From: Paenibacillus cookii
GTDB taxonomy: Bacteria > Bacillota > Bacilli > Paenibacillales > Paenibacillaceae
Length of the DNA: 64,000 nt
NCBI RefSeq assembly: GCF_018333375.1
Contig: NZ_BORW01000007.1
Span: 1 to 64,000, forward strand
Reading direction: 5' to 3'
The notes under the pieces are model-generated. The model had not been told where the DNA came from. It ran no database searches and was given only the letters and a program-made list of their open reading frames with translations. Of the stretch, positions 51,343 through 60,483 are shown piece by piece. The first letter of the stretch is position 1; every line of letters begins with the position of its first letter. The translations under genes and the position numbers were made by a program.

Positions 51343-52302
51343 TTATTTGCTATCAAAATTGACTTCGGGCGTCGTCAACTTATCGTAGAACTCCACGTAT
51401 TTGTCCTTGTCTTTCGAAGCGCGCTGCGCCATGGCCGATCGCGGATGCTCGTCGAGCGTGCCCGTGATCATGTACGGAATCAGATAGCCCCACTCCTCTT
51501 TTTCGCGCAGAGGGATCATGTAGCGTTCGATAATATCCAGGACCGGACGAAGATTATAATGCGTGTTTTTCAAATGCGTCACGAGCAGCTCCGTCGGGCA
51601 GTTGCCCGCCGCGCGTCCCATGCCGTACACGGATGCATCAAGCAGTTCAACGCCCAGCTCGGCGGCAATCAGCGTATTGGAGAACGCCAGCTGCATGTTG
51701 TTGTGCGTGTGCACGCCGAGACGTTTGTTCGGCAGGTTCGTTTTGAACTTTTCCACCAAATATTTGACGTCCTTATGATCCAGGCTGCCGTAGGAATCGA
51801 CGATGTACACCACGTCCACCGCGCTGTCCTTGATCATCTCAAAAGCTTCGGCCAGCTCGTTTTCCATGACGTTGGACAATGCCATGATATTTAACGTCGT
51901 TTCGTATCCGCGGTCATGGAAAGTTTGGATGAGATCGAGCGCTTTATCCACGTCCTTGATGTAGCAGGCGACGCGGATCAGGTCGAGCATGCTTTCGGAG
52001 CGCGGAAGAATGTCGTCCACGTCCACCCGCCCGATATCCACCAGCGCGGATAATTTCGTTTTTCCTTTTTGGGGAATGACCTCGCGCAGGAAATCATCGT
52101 TCAAAAAACGCCATGGGCCCGCCTGATCGGCGCCCTTCAGCAGTTTGGGGGAGTTTTTATAGCCGATTTCCATATAATCAACGCCCGCCTCATTCAGCCC
52201 GGCGTACAGATTTTGCACAAATTCAACGCTAAAATCCCAATTATTCACCAGTCCACCGTCACGAATCGTACAATCCACAATTTTGCAAGGGTTCGTCTTC
52301 AA
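51343..52302 (-). CDS. HMGL-like aldolase-family protein
   Basis: 319 residues from a TTG start with AAGGAG 9 bp upstream. A TIM-barrel of the HMG-CoA lyase/DRE family: CTIRDGGLVNNWDF at the N-terminus (the usual Leu of TLRDG replaced), a metal site in RLGVHTHNNMQLAF and a Gly-rich loop in SVYGMGRAAGNCPTELLV. It resembles 4-hydroxy-2-oxovalerate aldolases and homocitrate-type condensing enzymes but is short. The substrate is not evident and no pathway genes flank it. Confidence 0.8.
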   Translation of the reverse strand: MKTNPCKIVDCTIRDGGLVNNWDFSVEFVQNLYAGLNEAGVDYMEIGYKNSPKLLKGADQAGPWRFLNDDFLREVIPQKGKTKLSALVDIGRVDVDDILPRSESMLDLIRVACYIKDVDKALDLIQTFHDRGYETTLNIMALSNVMENELAEAFEMIKDSAVDVVYIVDSYGSLDHKDVKYLVEKFKTNLPNKRLGVHTHNNMQLAFSNTLIAAELGVELLDASVYGMGRAAGNCPTELLVTHLKNTHYNLRPVLDIIERYMIPLREKEEWGYLIPYMITGTLDEHPRSAMAQRASKDKDKYVEFYDKLTTPEVNFDSK

Positions 52303-52464
52303 CCAAAACTTCTCCTTCCGGCGTAAAATTTATTATTTCATCATACTTGAACGGCAGCCGAAAAGTAAAGATGAATATGACATTTTCTCATTAAAGCGTG
52401 GACGCTTTTACGCAAAATACCAAAAATACGGGCTACTCACCTGCAATCCGTTGCGAATCGCAAT

Positions 52465-52515
52465 AAAAAAGCAGCCGCGGAAGCCGTGCGGACGACTCCG
52501 AAAGCTGCTTTTGCC
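52465..52515 (-). terminator. terminator of pepA
   Basis: AAAGCAGC (52468-52475) with GCTGCTTT (52504-52511) around a long GC-rich loop, followed on the minus strand by a T-run; it directly follows the aminopeptidase stop codon. Confidence 0.8.
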
Positions 52516-52522
52516 TTCATGG

Positions 52523-54070
52523 TTATTTTTCTTTGGCCTCCTGCGCCAATATCCATTCGGTCATGCTACGAACCATCGCCCCCGTCGCCCCTTTCGGGTT
52601 CACGCCCCGCTCTTTGGCGAGAAAAGCCGTTCCGGCGATGTCCAAATGGATCCAAGGCAGCCCCTCGGCAAAAGTCCCGACGAACAGTCCGGCCGTAATC
52701 GCCGCGCCCCTGGAGCCCGTGCTGTTTTTGATGTCGGCCACGTCGCTTTTCAGCATATCCCAAAATTCCTTGTACGCAGGCAGCGGCCATACCTTTTCTC
52801 CGGCACGTTTGGAAGCGAGGATGAACTCCTCGAGCATCGTGTCGTCATTGGCGACGGCTCCGGTCGCCACGTCCCCCAAAGCGGTCAACACGGCCCCCGT
52901 GAGCGTGGCGACATCGATGAGTTTCGAAGCCCCCAACTCCCGTGCGTAAGCCATCCCGTCCGCCAGCACGACGCGGCCTTCCGCATCGGTGTTTAAAACT
53001 TCGATCGTCCGGCCGCTGTAGCTCCGGATGACGTCCCCCGGTTTAAAGGCGCCTCCGCCCGGCATATTTTCGGCTGCGGGAATCACCATCACGACGTTGA
53101 CCGCGGGCCTTAACGTCCCGAGCGCGTTCATGACGCCCAGAACCGCGGCAGCCCCGCCCATATCGCTGATCATTTCCTCCATCCCGGCCCGCCTTTTCAG
53201 CGAAATGCCGCCGGTATCAAACGTGATGCCTTTGCCCACCAGCCCGATCACGTCGTCCCATTTGTCCCTGCCCTGGTACCTGATCATAATGAGCCGCGGC
53301 GGATGCACGCTGCCCTGCCCGACGGCAAGCAGTCCGCCCATCCCCAGCTCCGCCAGCTGCCGTTCGTCCAGGACGGAAGACTCGAAGCCGTGTTTGGCGG
53401 CAACGTTTAACGCGGCTTCAGCCAACCCCTCCGGCACGAGCATATTCCCGGGCAGATTGGTCAAATCCCTGGCGAGGCAAGTCGATTCGGCATAAGCCAC
53501 CCCCCGCCGGATGCCTTGCTCCCATTCCGCCTTTTCAGCCGCCGAAACCGATCCTTTGCGCAAAAATAAAAGCTGCTCGATTCCGGTATAATCGGAGGCG
53601 TTTTGCTTATATTGCCGCTGGCGATACGCTCCGAGAATCATCCCCTCGGTCAGCGCCTGAGCCGCGGCCGCGGCGTTTTGCTCCGCCGTAAAAGCGACCA
53701 GAGGCGCGCTCAACTCCCAGGCCAGCGTTTTGACCCTCATTTTTAATGCCGCCTTTGCCGCTTGGGCCGCCGCCACCCTTAACTCCTCCGACGTCAGCGG
53801 CCGCTCGCCGGCTCCGACGAAAATGACCGTCCGGGATTCTCCCCGGCCCTGCAGCGGCACGGCATAGGTCTGAAAGGGCGCTCCCTGGAACAAATGCCGT
53901 TCCATCAGCGGCAGCAGCAGCGAGTTCCATGCCTGACGCATGCTGCCGTCCTGGGCGCCTTGCGGCGAAACCAATACGATAAACGCGTCCACATCCGCCC
54001 TTGCCGCATCCGTCTCCCCGATCCACTCAATCGAAACCTGCATGGTTTCGGAACAGGAATATCCATCCAT
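52523..54070 (-). CDS. pepA: leucyl aminopeptidase (M17)
   Basis: 515 residues from an ATG with AAGGAA upstream. A variable N-terminal macro-like domain (1 to about 170) is followed by the M17 catalytic domain. The two-metal site includes VGKGITFDTGGISLK and EVLNTDAEGRVVLADGMAYA, the family signature, and the active-site region is complete. It releases N-terminal residues, preferring leucine, from cytoplasmic peptides, normally as a hexamer. It diverges from the endonuclease V gene and has its own terminator. Confidence 0.95.
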   Translation of the reverse strand: MDGYSCSETMQVSIEWIGETDAARADVDAFIVLVSPQGAQDGSMRQAWNSLLLPLMERHLFQGAPFQTYAVPLQGRGESRTVIFVGAGERPLTSEELRVAAAQAAKAALKMRVKTLAWELSAPLVAFTAEQNAAAAAQALTEGMILGAYRQRQYKQNASDYTGIEQLLFLRKGSVSAAEKAEWEQGIRRGVAYAESTCLARDLTNLPGNMLVPEGLAEAALNVAAKHGFESSVLDERQLAELGMGGLLAVGQGSVHPPRLIMIRYQGRDKWDDVIGLVGKGITFDTGGISLKRRAGMEEMISDMGGAAAVLGVMNALGTLRPAVNVVMVIPAAENMPGGGAFKPGDVIRSYSGRTIEVLNTDAEGRVVLADGMAYARELGASKLIDVATLTGAVLTALGDVATGAVANDDTMLEEFILASKRAGEKVWPLPAYKEFWDMLKSDVADIKNSTGSRGAAITAGLFVGTFAEGLPWIHLDIAGTAFLAKERGVNPKGATGAMVRSMTEWILAQEAKEK

Positions 54071-54291
54071 CTGTCATCTTCCTTTGTCATGAAGTTTTCG
54101 GACGATAATCATATATATTATTCCACGTTTGTCCAAAGCAACTCGGAAGACGGGCCGTTTTCCAATCATGGCGGGAATCCATCGCGGTTTACAAAAACGG
54201 TCCCATGCGGATACAATGATTCCACACCTGTATACAAATGATTTCCAAGTTGGTTTTATTATTTTTCATGCAAACAAATGGAGGCAAGTTT

Positions 54292-54966
54292 ATGGAACTA
54301 CGGATGCGGCACTCATGGCAATTGGACGAATCCGAAGCCGCTGCGCTGCAGCGGGATCTGGCGCAAAAAGTGATTCAGGAAGACTCTTTTTCATCGGTTG
54401 AATATGTCGCCGGGGTGGACGTCGCCTACAGCAAGCATAGCGGCAATCTTGTCGCGGCCGTGGTGATTTTGGATGCAGGCTCGCTCGAGCTCGTCGAATC
54501 GGCCACCGTCGAGGACACCGCCGCTTTTCCTTATATCCCGGGCTTGTTTTCATTTCGGGAGCTTCCCCCGGTCATCAAAGCGTTTGAGAAAATAAAGATG
54601 ACGCCCCAGCTGGTCGTCTGCGATGGCCAGGGCGTCGCCCATCCGAGACGGTTTGGATTAGCCAGCCATTTGGGCGTCCTTTTGGAACTCCCTACGATCG
54701 GATGCGGCAAAACGAGGCTTATTGGCGAGTATGCGGAACCGGATTTGAAACGGGGATCCTATTCTTCCTTAGTGGATCATGGCGAGGAAATCGGAAGCGT
54801 GCTGAGAACCCAGGAAGGGGTTAAACCTATTTTCGTGTCCGTCGGGCATCGCATATCGCTCGCATCCGCCCGCGAGTGGATTTTAAAGCTTTCTCCCCGC
54901 TACCGTTTGCCGGAAACGACCCGCCGGGCGGATCACCTGGTTAAGACGGTTTTGGGAAGAGATTAA
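54292..54966 (+). CDS. nfi: endonuclease V
   Basis: 224 residues from an ATG with GGAGG 7 bp upstream; starts further upstream lack a site. Motifs of EndoV are present: VAGVDVAYSK (catalytic Asp), YIPGLFSFRELP (wedge), VCDGQGVAHPRRFGLASHLG and GCGKTRLIG. The enzyme cuts the second bond 3' of deoxyinosine in DNA and starts alternative excision repair. It has no operon partner; the metallohydrolase gene starts 82 bp downstream on the same strand. Confidence 0.95.
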   Translation: MELRMRHSWQLDESEAAALQRDLAQKVIQEDSFSSVEYVAGVDVAYSKHSGNLVAAVVILDAGSLELVESATVEDTAAFPYIPGLFSFRELPPVIKAFEKIKMTPQLVVCDGQGVAHPRRFGLASHLGVLLELPTIGCGKTRLIGEYAEPDLKRGSYSSLVDHGEEIGSVLRTQEGVKPIFVSVGHRISLASAREWILKLSPRYRLPETTRRADHLVKTVLGRD

Positions 54967-55047
54967 AATCTGAATTCTTCATATAAAGGGAATTGCATCG
55001 GTTCCCCAAAGGATGATAAGTTTGATGTGTGGAAAGGAGAGATGGAC

Positions 55048-55896
55048 ATGAGCCCGTCGCTGCAATCACCAAAAGGCCAGCTGCTGATCCAGGAAATCGA
55101 AAATACCGTCGTGCCTTACGGCATGGTCGCGGTTTGGCCGCTTGGACAAGCCAGTTTTATCCTCAAAGGCGGAACAACCGTCATTTATATCGATCCGTAT
55201 GTCACCCATAACCCGGACCGCATTTATCCGGCTCCGATCGACCCGGAACATATTACGAATGCCGACTACTGCCTGATTACGCATGAGCACATGGATCATT
55301 TGGATCTGGACGCGATTGCCGCCATGGTGCGAACCGGCAGGGACACCTTTTTTATGGCTCCGGCATGCTGCTGGGAGGACATGAAAAAGCAAGGCGTGCC
55401 TCGCGAGCGCTTCCTCATCGCGGATACCGAAAAAGAATTCGGCGATGAAACGATCATCCAGCCGATCCCGGCTGCGCACGAAGAACTGGAAACGGACGAG
55501 CAAGGTTATCACCGTTACGTCGGTTACCTCATCAAGCTGAATGGCGTTACGGTCTACCATGCCGGGGATACGGTGGTCTACGAAGGCCTGGCGGACCGGC
55601 TGCGCAAGGAATCCATCGACCTCGGGCTGCTGCCGATCAATGGCCGGGACACATTCCGGAACAGCCGCGGCATTGTTGGCAACATGGACTACCGTGAAGC
55701 AGCCGAGCTGGCGAAAACGGCCGGCATCGGGATGACGATCCCCATGCATTACGACATTTTTGCAGGGAATGCGGAGCGTCCGGGATATTTCGTGGATTAT
55801 GTATACGACCATTTTCCCGAGATGCGCATCCACGTGATCGCCCGGGGCGAGAGGTTTATCCATGTTACGGAGGCGGCCCTCCAAGCCTTGAAATAG
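55048..55896 (+). CDS. UlaG-like metallo-beta-lactamase fold hydrolase
   Basis: 282 residues from an ATG with AAAGGAG 8 bp upstream. The MBL metal site is THEHMDHLDLD, with further ligands in VYHAGDTVVYEG and MTIPMHYDIF. Overall length and the GRDTFRNSRGIVGNMDYREA segment match the L-ascorbate-6-phosphate lactonase UlaG group. No other ascorbate genes are nearby, so another phosphorylated or cyclic ester substrate is equally possible. It should be cytoplasmic. Confidence 0.85.
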   Translation: MSPSLQSPKGQLLIQEIENTVVPYGMVAVWPLGQASFILKGGTTVIYIDPYVTHNPDRIYPAPIDPEHITNADYCLITHEHMDHLDLDAIAAMVRTGRDTFFMAPACCWEDMKKQGVPRERFLIADTEKEFGDETIIQPIPAAHEELETDEQGYHRYVGYLIKLNGVTVYHAGDTVVYEGLADRLRKESIDLGLLPINGRDTFRNSRGIVGNMDYREAAELAKTAGIGMTIPMHYDIFAGNAERPGYFVDYVYDHFPEMRIHVIARGERFIHVTEAALQALK

Positions 55897-55921
55897 CATC
55901 GAACCGCTTTAAGTCAAGCTG

Positions 55922-55956
55922 CTCCCGTCTTCTTAGGAAGGCGGGCCTTATTCTTA
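55922..55956 (+). terminator. weak terminator after the UlaG-like gene
   Basis: CCCGTCTTC (55924-55932) with GAAGGCGGG (55937-55945), one G-U pair, then a T-rich but broken tail. Confidence 0.55.
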
Positions 55957-55997
55957 TTTTCCGTGCAGCAGCCGGCCGGCAGAATTACATGTTCGCC

Positions 55998-56046
55998 CGA
56001 AAAAAAGCCCGCTCCCTCAACCGTCTTGCGTGAAGGACCAGGCTTA
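55998..56046 (-). terminator. terminator of the PAS kinase gene
   Basis: Arms 56031-56045 and 56005-56019 form a 15-bp stem with one mismatch and two G-U pairs, followed on the minus strand by T7. Confidence 0.8.
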
Positions 56047-56060
56047 TTTTGGCATACCGG

Positions 56061-57173
56061 TTATACCACTTCCACGATCGGCAGCGAAATGACGAATTCC
56101 GTGCCTTGGCCGACGGTGCTGTTGACGGCGATATAACCTTTATGGTTTTTGATGATCCGGTAACTGACGGACAAGCCGAGGCCCGTCCCGCTTTCCTTGG
56201 TCGTAAAAAATGGATCGAAAAGATGGGAAAGCGTGTTATGGTCCATCCCCTTGCCGTTATCGGATATGCAAATATGTACGTTCTTATTGTCCCGGTTCGT
56301 TTGGATTTCAATAAGCCCTCCGTTTTCGCCGCTTAAATGTTCGATGGCGTCCATCGCATTTTTGACGATGTTCAAAATCACCTGTTTAATCTGCTTGACG
56401 TCTACCGAGATGTGCAGAGGCTGCTTGTCCTCGTGCAGGATGACCTGACAGCCTTTCATCAGCGCTTCGCTTTCGGTCAGCAGCACGACCTCCTTCAGGA
56501 GCGAGGAGACCGGAATAACGGTGGTTTGCGGAGCAGACGGCTTGGATGAATTCAGGAACTCGTATATGATATCATTGGCCCGATCGATTTCGGTCAAAAT
56601 AATGCGGGCGTATTCGTCTTTACCCAGTTTAATGAGATGGGGACGCAAAAGCTGAATGAAACCGCGAATGGCAGTCAGCGGATTCCGGATTTCATGGGCA
56701 ATGGAGGCGGAAATTTTGCCCAGCATGGCCAATTTGTCGTTGCGGTAGGCGGTCTGCTCGATCTGTTTGAAATCCGATACGTCCTTGACGCTGAACAAGT
56801 AGTCGCCGTCCATTTGGTCGCCGTCGGTTACCGTAAGCAGCCACTGCCGCCCGGACTCGTCCGTTAACTCGTGGTATTTTTTGCGATGAATCAGGGTTTC
56901 GCGATAAATCCGCAAAATTTTCTTTTTCTTGTAGCGGCTCAGCTGCGGATGGCGCAAAATCTGTACGATCGTGCACCCCGTTAATGATTTGCGGGAAACT
57001 TCGAGCAGTCTTGCCATTTGGACATTGATAAACGTCAGTACACCCTCGCTGTCAAACAGCATGACGCCGCTGTCGAGATGCTCCAGAATGTTTTCATACT
57101 TGTTTTTTACCAGCTGCGTAGATTGAAAAGCCTCAAGGGACTGTAACAGCGTCTCTTGGATATCGCCCAACAC
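56061..57173 (-). CDS. soluble PAS-domain histidine kinase (sporulation-kinase type)
   Basis: 370 residues from a GTG with AAGGGGGAG upstream; the longer frame to 57227 has no ribosome site at its start. A short helical N-terminus leads to one PAS domain (about 30-140, ILEHLDSGVMLFDSEGVLTF). The HisKA domain has His in SASIAHEIRNPLTAIRGFIQ, and HATPase has NIVKNAMDAI, SDNGKGMD and GTGLGLSVSY. There is no membrane helix and no adjacent regulator gene, as for the Kin kinases that feed the Spo0F phosphorelay. A TGTCGAA sequence (0A box) lies 240 bp upstream. Confidence 0.85.
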   Translation of the reverse strand: MLGDIQETLLQSLEAFQSTQLVKNKYENILEHLDSGVMLFDSEGVLTFINVQMARLLEVSRKSLTGCTIVQILRHPQLSRYKKKKILRIYRETLIHRKKYHELTDESGRQWLLTVTDGDQMDGDYLFSVKDVSDFKQIEQTAYRNDKLAMLGKISASIAHEIRNPLTAIRGFIQLLRPHLIKLGKDEYARIILTEIDRANDIIYEFLNSSKPSAPQTTVIPVSSLLKEVVLLTESEALMKGCQVILHEDKQPLHISVDVKQIKQVILNIVKNAMDAIEHLSGENGGLIEIQTNRDNKNVHICISDNGKGMDHNTLSHLFDPFFTTKESGTGLGLSVSYRIIKNHKGYIAVNSTVGQGTEFVISLPIVEVV

Positions 57174-57559
57174 GATACTCCCCCTTTCAGAAATGAAGGA
57201 TGGCCTCCCCCATTTCCTATTCTTCACCTACACGACAAACAAAAAGAAAACGTCGATCGACGTGACTTTCTTAGATGACGGTCCACATTATCAATGTTTC
57301 TCCTTGCGATTACAGAAATCCTTCAGCTTCTCAGTAAACTTGGTAAATTCTACAATCTAAAATGATAGTTTTATCATAGACAAGGTAAGCCGAAAACTCA
57401 ATCGGAAAAACTGTCGAAAAATCGAAGATACCGTTAAATTTACCCATTTCGGCACAAAATTAAAGCATCAAATACATGAAGCGCATGTACCGATGCTTTT
57501 CTTTATCTATCCAATCAGGCATTTCTGCTTCTGTAATAGACTTTCTGCGTATCGTGTTT
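57174..57559. promoter_or_regulatory. control region between PAS kinase and zinc-finger genes
   Basis: Minus-strand TTGTCT (57378-57383) and TTAGAT, 17 bp apart, could be the kinase promoter. Its spacer holds the inverted repeat ATGATA-GTTT-TATCAT (57362-57377). Also present are a 14-bp palindrome ACGTCGATCGACGT (57250-57263) and a 0A-box-like TGTCGAA (57412-57418). No gene was seen. Confidence 0.4.
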
Positions 57560-57967
57560 TTATGCCTTATGCTGCAGCCGCAATCTTCGCTGGCTCATCA
57601 CGGCCAATCGTCTCTTTAATTCGCCCTCCCATTTCTCGTCCTTCATCTGTTTGGCGATGGTCAGCAGGTCCAGTGCCATATCGATCTGGCTTTGTACGAT
57701 GTCTTTCGGATCCTCCTTTTCGCAGTTGACGACGTTTTCGAAGATGGCCTCATCGTCCTCCACGACGTAATCCTGAAAATCGATCTCCGCCGTCCCGTCT
57801 CCATGCGCATATTCAGCTAAAATTTCATATTCGTTTTCGACTTTATAATGAACTTCAACCCGGTGGCACACGGGACAGAACAGCAGGGGAACATTATGGA
57901 CTTGGGTGCGGTAATGCTTCAACGTTCCCTTCGTTCCAACCATACTCGCTCCGCAGCAATAACTCAT
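57560..57967 (-). CDS. small zinc-finger-like protein of unknown function
   Basis: 135 residues. CCGAS near the N-terminus and CPVCHR at about residue 32 could bind one zinc ion, as in YgiT-type fingers. The middle is acidic (EIDFQDYVVEDDEAIFENVV) and the C-terminus is basic and helical (KRRLAVMSQRRLRLQ). GAGGGTG lies upstream of the ATG. No partner toxin gene, as expected for YgiT antitoxins, is adjacent. The function is unknown. Confidence 0.7.
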   Translation of the reverse strand: MSYCCGASMVGTKGTLKHYRTQVHNVPLLFCPVCHRVEVHYKVENEYEILAEYAHGDGTAEIDFQDYVVEDDEAIFENVVNCEKEDPKDIVQSQIDMALDLLTIAKQMKDEKWEGELKRRLAVMSQRRLRLQHKA

Positions 57968-58175
57968 GCCAGTTCACCCTCCTCTTGATTCCACCGCATT
58001 CCTCATTAATGTATTCGCTTTTATTTATGTCGATTCCTTTTTTTCAGTTCGATGCGGCCGGATAAAAATCCTGCAACCCCAGGCCGGATTTAAGGCAAAA
58101 ATCGGAATAAAGGCCTAGGCCGCGCCGGATCTCGTGCTTTTGACGCACAGGCGCCGTTTTTCGCCGACAGGTATA

Positions 58176-58230
58176 AAAAGCCCCCGTTGCCGGCATAAGG
58201 TTCATCCTTAGGCTTGGCAAAGGGGGCTTG
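58176..58230 (-). terminator. terminator of the peroxiredoxin gene
   Basis: GCCCCCGTTGCC (58180-58191) with GGCAA-A-GGGGGC (58216-58227) and an inner CTAAGGATG/CATCCTTAG-like pairing; five T follow on the minus strand. Confidence 0.9.
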
Positions 58231-58248
58231 TCTTATGTTAAAACTGAA

Positions 58249-58794
58249 TTAGACAACAAGGTTTTTGTCGCCTGGTTTCCAGTTCATTGCGCACAGTCCG
58301 CCGGATTGCAGAGCTTGCAATACGCGCAATGTTTCTTCAACGCTGCGGCCGATATCGTTGTGGTTCACCACTTGATATTTCAGTTCGCCTTCAGGGTTGA
58401 TGATGAAGAGGCCGCGCAGCGCTACGCCTTCTTCTTCGATGTATACGCCGTAGTCTTTCGAAACGGATCTTGTGATGTCCGAAGCCAGCGGGAAGTTGAT
58501 TTTGCCGAGACCGTTAGCGTCCGTTGGCGTGTTGATCCAAGCTTTGTGGCTGTGGATCGAGTCCGTGCTTACGCCGAGGATTTCAGCGTCAAGCGCTCTG
58601 AATTGGGAAGCGGCTTCGCTCAGAGCCGTGATTTCCGTTGGGCACACGAAAGTGAAGTCCAAAGGATAGAAGAAAAATACGAGCCATTTGCCGCGGTAGT
58701 CGGACAGGCTTACTTTACTGAAATCGGAGCCGTCACCAAGTACGGTTTCCATCGTGAAATCTGGAGCTGGTTTACCTACTAAACGTTCTGCCAT
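58249..58794 (-). CDS. 2-Cys peroxiredoxin (AhpC/Prx1 type)
   Basis: 181 residues from an ATG with AAAGGAGG upstream. The thioredoxin fold has peroxidatic Cys51 in TFVCPTEI and resolving Cys168 in GGLCAMNW, so it is a typical 2-Cys enzyme that reduces hydrogen peroxide and organic peroxides. No ahpF follows, so the electron donor is probably thioredoxin. The promoter (TTGACT-17-TAACAT) and a near-perfect PerR box upstream indicate peroxide induction. Single gene with its own terminator. Confidence 0.95.
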   Translation of the reverse strand: MAERLVGKPAPDFTMETVLGDGSDFSKVSLSDYRGKWLVFFFYPLDFTFVCPTEITALSEAASQFRALDAEILGVSTDSIHSHKAWINTPTDANGLGKINFPLASDITRSVSKDYGVYIEEEGVALRGLFIINPEGELKYQVVNHNDIGRSVEETLRVLQALQSGGLCAMNWKPGDKNLVV

Positions 58795-58927
58795 GTTTAA
58801 AAATCCTCCTTTATGATATCTATAGAACAGCCGGATGGCGAAAGCTCTCCCCTGTTCTATATGAAAGAAAAACATATGTTTTTCTTGTTTCAAAGTATGT
58901 GCGATCCCGGCGGAACCTACATTTAAA

Positions 58928-58956
58928 ATGTTATCATCAGCCCATTTCAAAGTCAA
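58928..58956 (-). promoter_or_regulatory. sigma-A promoter of the peroxiredoxin gene
   Basis: TTGACT (58951-58956), 17-bp spacer, TAACAT (58928-58933) on the minus strand, about 135 bp upstream of the start codon. Confidence 0.7.
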
Positions 58957-58975
58957 GATTATATTCGTTATTTAT

Positions 58976-58990
58976 TTGTAATAATTATAA
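58976..58990. promoter_or_regulatory. PerR box
   Basis: TTATAATTATTACAA (minus strand) matches 14 of 15 positions of the PerR consensus TTATAATNATTATAA. It ends 20 bp upstream of the -35, in front of the peroxiredoxin gene. Confidence 0.7.
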
Positions 58991-59095
58991 ACAGAACGAT
59001 TTCGTGAACAAAAGCTTCCTATTATATATGTCTTTATCTGCACCTTATTTTTCTCACTTGTTTTTAAGGGTGCTCTTAAGGGTTTCCCGATATAC

Positions 59096-59136
59096 GGCAA
59101 AACGGGCACCGCCTCATAAAGGCGACGCCCGTTTGG
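59096..59136 (-). terminator. terminator of leuB
   Basis: AAACGGGC-GT-CGCCT with AGGCG-GT-GCCCGTTTT (59099-59134), loop of five, T-tail on the minus strand. Confidence 0.85.
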
Positions 59137-59163
59137 TTTGTTGCTGCCCGGTTGAGCTTTCAA

Positions 59164-60243
59164 TTATTTCTTCATCGCTGCCACGATCAGATCGCCCATC
59201 TCGCGGGTACCGATGGCTTTGCTCTTGTCCACGGCAATGTCGCTTGTGCGATGGCCGTCGTTCAGAACCTTCGCTACCGCTGCTTCGATGGCGTCCGCCG
59301 CGTCGGCATAACCGAAGGTCAGGCGAAGCATCATCGCCAAGGACAAAATCGTCGCGATCGGGTTCGCCAGATTCTGGCCGGCGATGTCCGGCGCGGAACC
59401 GTGCACCGGTTCGTACAAACCGAACGCCCCTTCGCCCATCGATGCGGAAGCCAGCATGCCGATGGAGCCCGTAAGCATCGCTGCCTCATCGCTCAAAATA
59501 TCGCCGAACATGTTCTCCGTCACGATGACGTCGAAGCTTGCCGGACGGCGGAGCAGCTGCATCGCGCAGTTGTCGACGAGCACGTGTTCCAGCTCCACGT
59601 CCGGGTAATCCGCCGCAACGCGGATGACGACTTCCCGCCACAGGCGAGAAGTTTCCAGGACGTTGGCTTTGTCGACGGAAGCGAGCTTTTTGCGGCGTTT
59701 CTGGGCGATTTCGAAGGCTTGGCGAACGATGCGCTCCACTTCGGCCACGTTGTATACGCAGGTATCGACCGCTTCTTCCCCGTGTTCGCCTTGGCGTCTG
59801 AATTTATCTCCGAAATAAATCCCGCCGGTCAATTCGCGAACGACCATCAAATCCGTGCCTTCAAGCACTTCCGGTTTCAGCGTCGAGGCATCCTTCAGGC
59901 AATCGAACACAACCGCCGGACGAAGATTGGAGAACAATCCGAGCGCTTTGCGGATTCCGAGCAAACCCGTTTCCGGCCGCAGTTCCTTCGGGTTGCTGTC
60001 CCATTTCGGTCCGCCCACGGCGCCGAGAAGCACCGCATCGGCATTTTTGCACACCGCCAGCGTTTCCTCCGGAAGAGGCGTTCCTTTCTCGTCAATCGCA
60101 ATCCCGCCGAACAGAGCGTGTTCCGTTTCAAACGAATAACCAAACAGCTCTTCCGTACGTTTAAGCACCTTCTCGGCTTCGGCTACGACCTCCGGTCCGA
60201 TTCCGTCCCCGCTGATCACGGCAATTTTCTTCACTTCTGGCAT
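59164..60243 (-). CDS. leuB: 3-isopropylmalate dehydrogenase
   Basis: 359 residues from an ATG with AAGGAG 11 bp upstream; a GTG at 60273 would start before that site. The beta-decarboxylating dehydrogenase fold has [14 protein letters not shown], the substrate Arg/Tyr block [12 protein letters not shown] and the metal site [16 protein letters not shown] with [16 protein letters not shown] for NAD. It oxidises 3-isopropylmalate in leucine synthesis. leuA, leuC and leuD are not beside it; the aldo/keto reductase gene on the other strand separates it from ilvC. Confidence 0.96.
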   Translation of the reverse strand: MPEVKKIAVISGDGIGPEVVAEAEKVLKRTEELFGYSFETEHALFGGIAIDEKGTPLPEETLAVCKNADAVLLGAVGGPKWDSNPKELRPETGLLGIRKALGLFSNLRPAVVFDCLKDASTLKPEVLEGTDLMVVRELTGGIYFGDKFRRQGEHGEEAVDTCVYNVAEVERIVRQAFEIAQKRRKKLASVDKANVLETSRLWREVVIRVAADYPDVELEHVLVDNCAMQLLRRPASFDVIVTENMFGDILSDEAAMLTGSIGMLASASMGEGAFGLYEPVHGSAPDIAGQNLANPIATILSLAMMLRLTFGYADAADAIEAAVAKVLNDGHRTSDIAVDKSKAIGTREMGDLIVAAMKK

Positions 60244-60483
60244 GGTTTCCGTCACTCCTTCTGGTTCCTTCACTCACTGATCACTATTCTTATCTACTGT
60301 TGTATCATATTCCGCAGGGCATTGACCAAGATATAGAATCTATCACCTTTATAGTATTTTCCTATAAGCTGCTGCATGAGCAACCGATTCGCCATCCATC
60401 GTAATTTCCGACATTCCTATTCCTGCGCGATCGGGCTACAATGGTATCGTATAGACCCAAATTCACGCTGAAGGAGTTGAACG

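Noticed and set aside
57560..57967. YgiT-type antitoxin of a toxin-antitoxin pair
   Set aside because: The Cys spacing is only partly like YgiT, there is no helix-turn-helix domain, and no MqsR-like toxin gene is adjacent.
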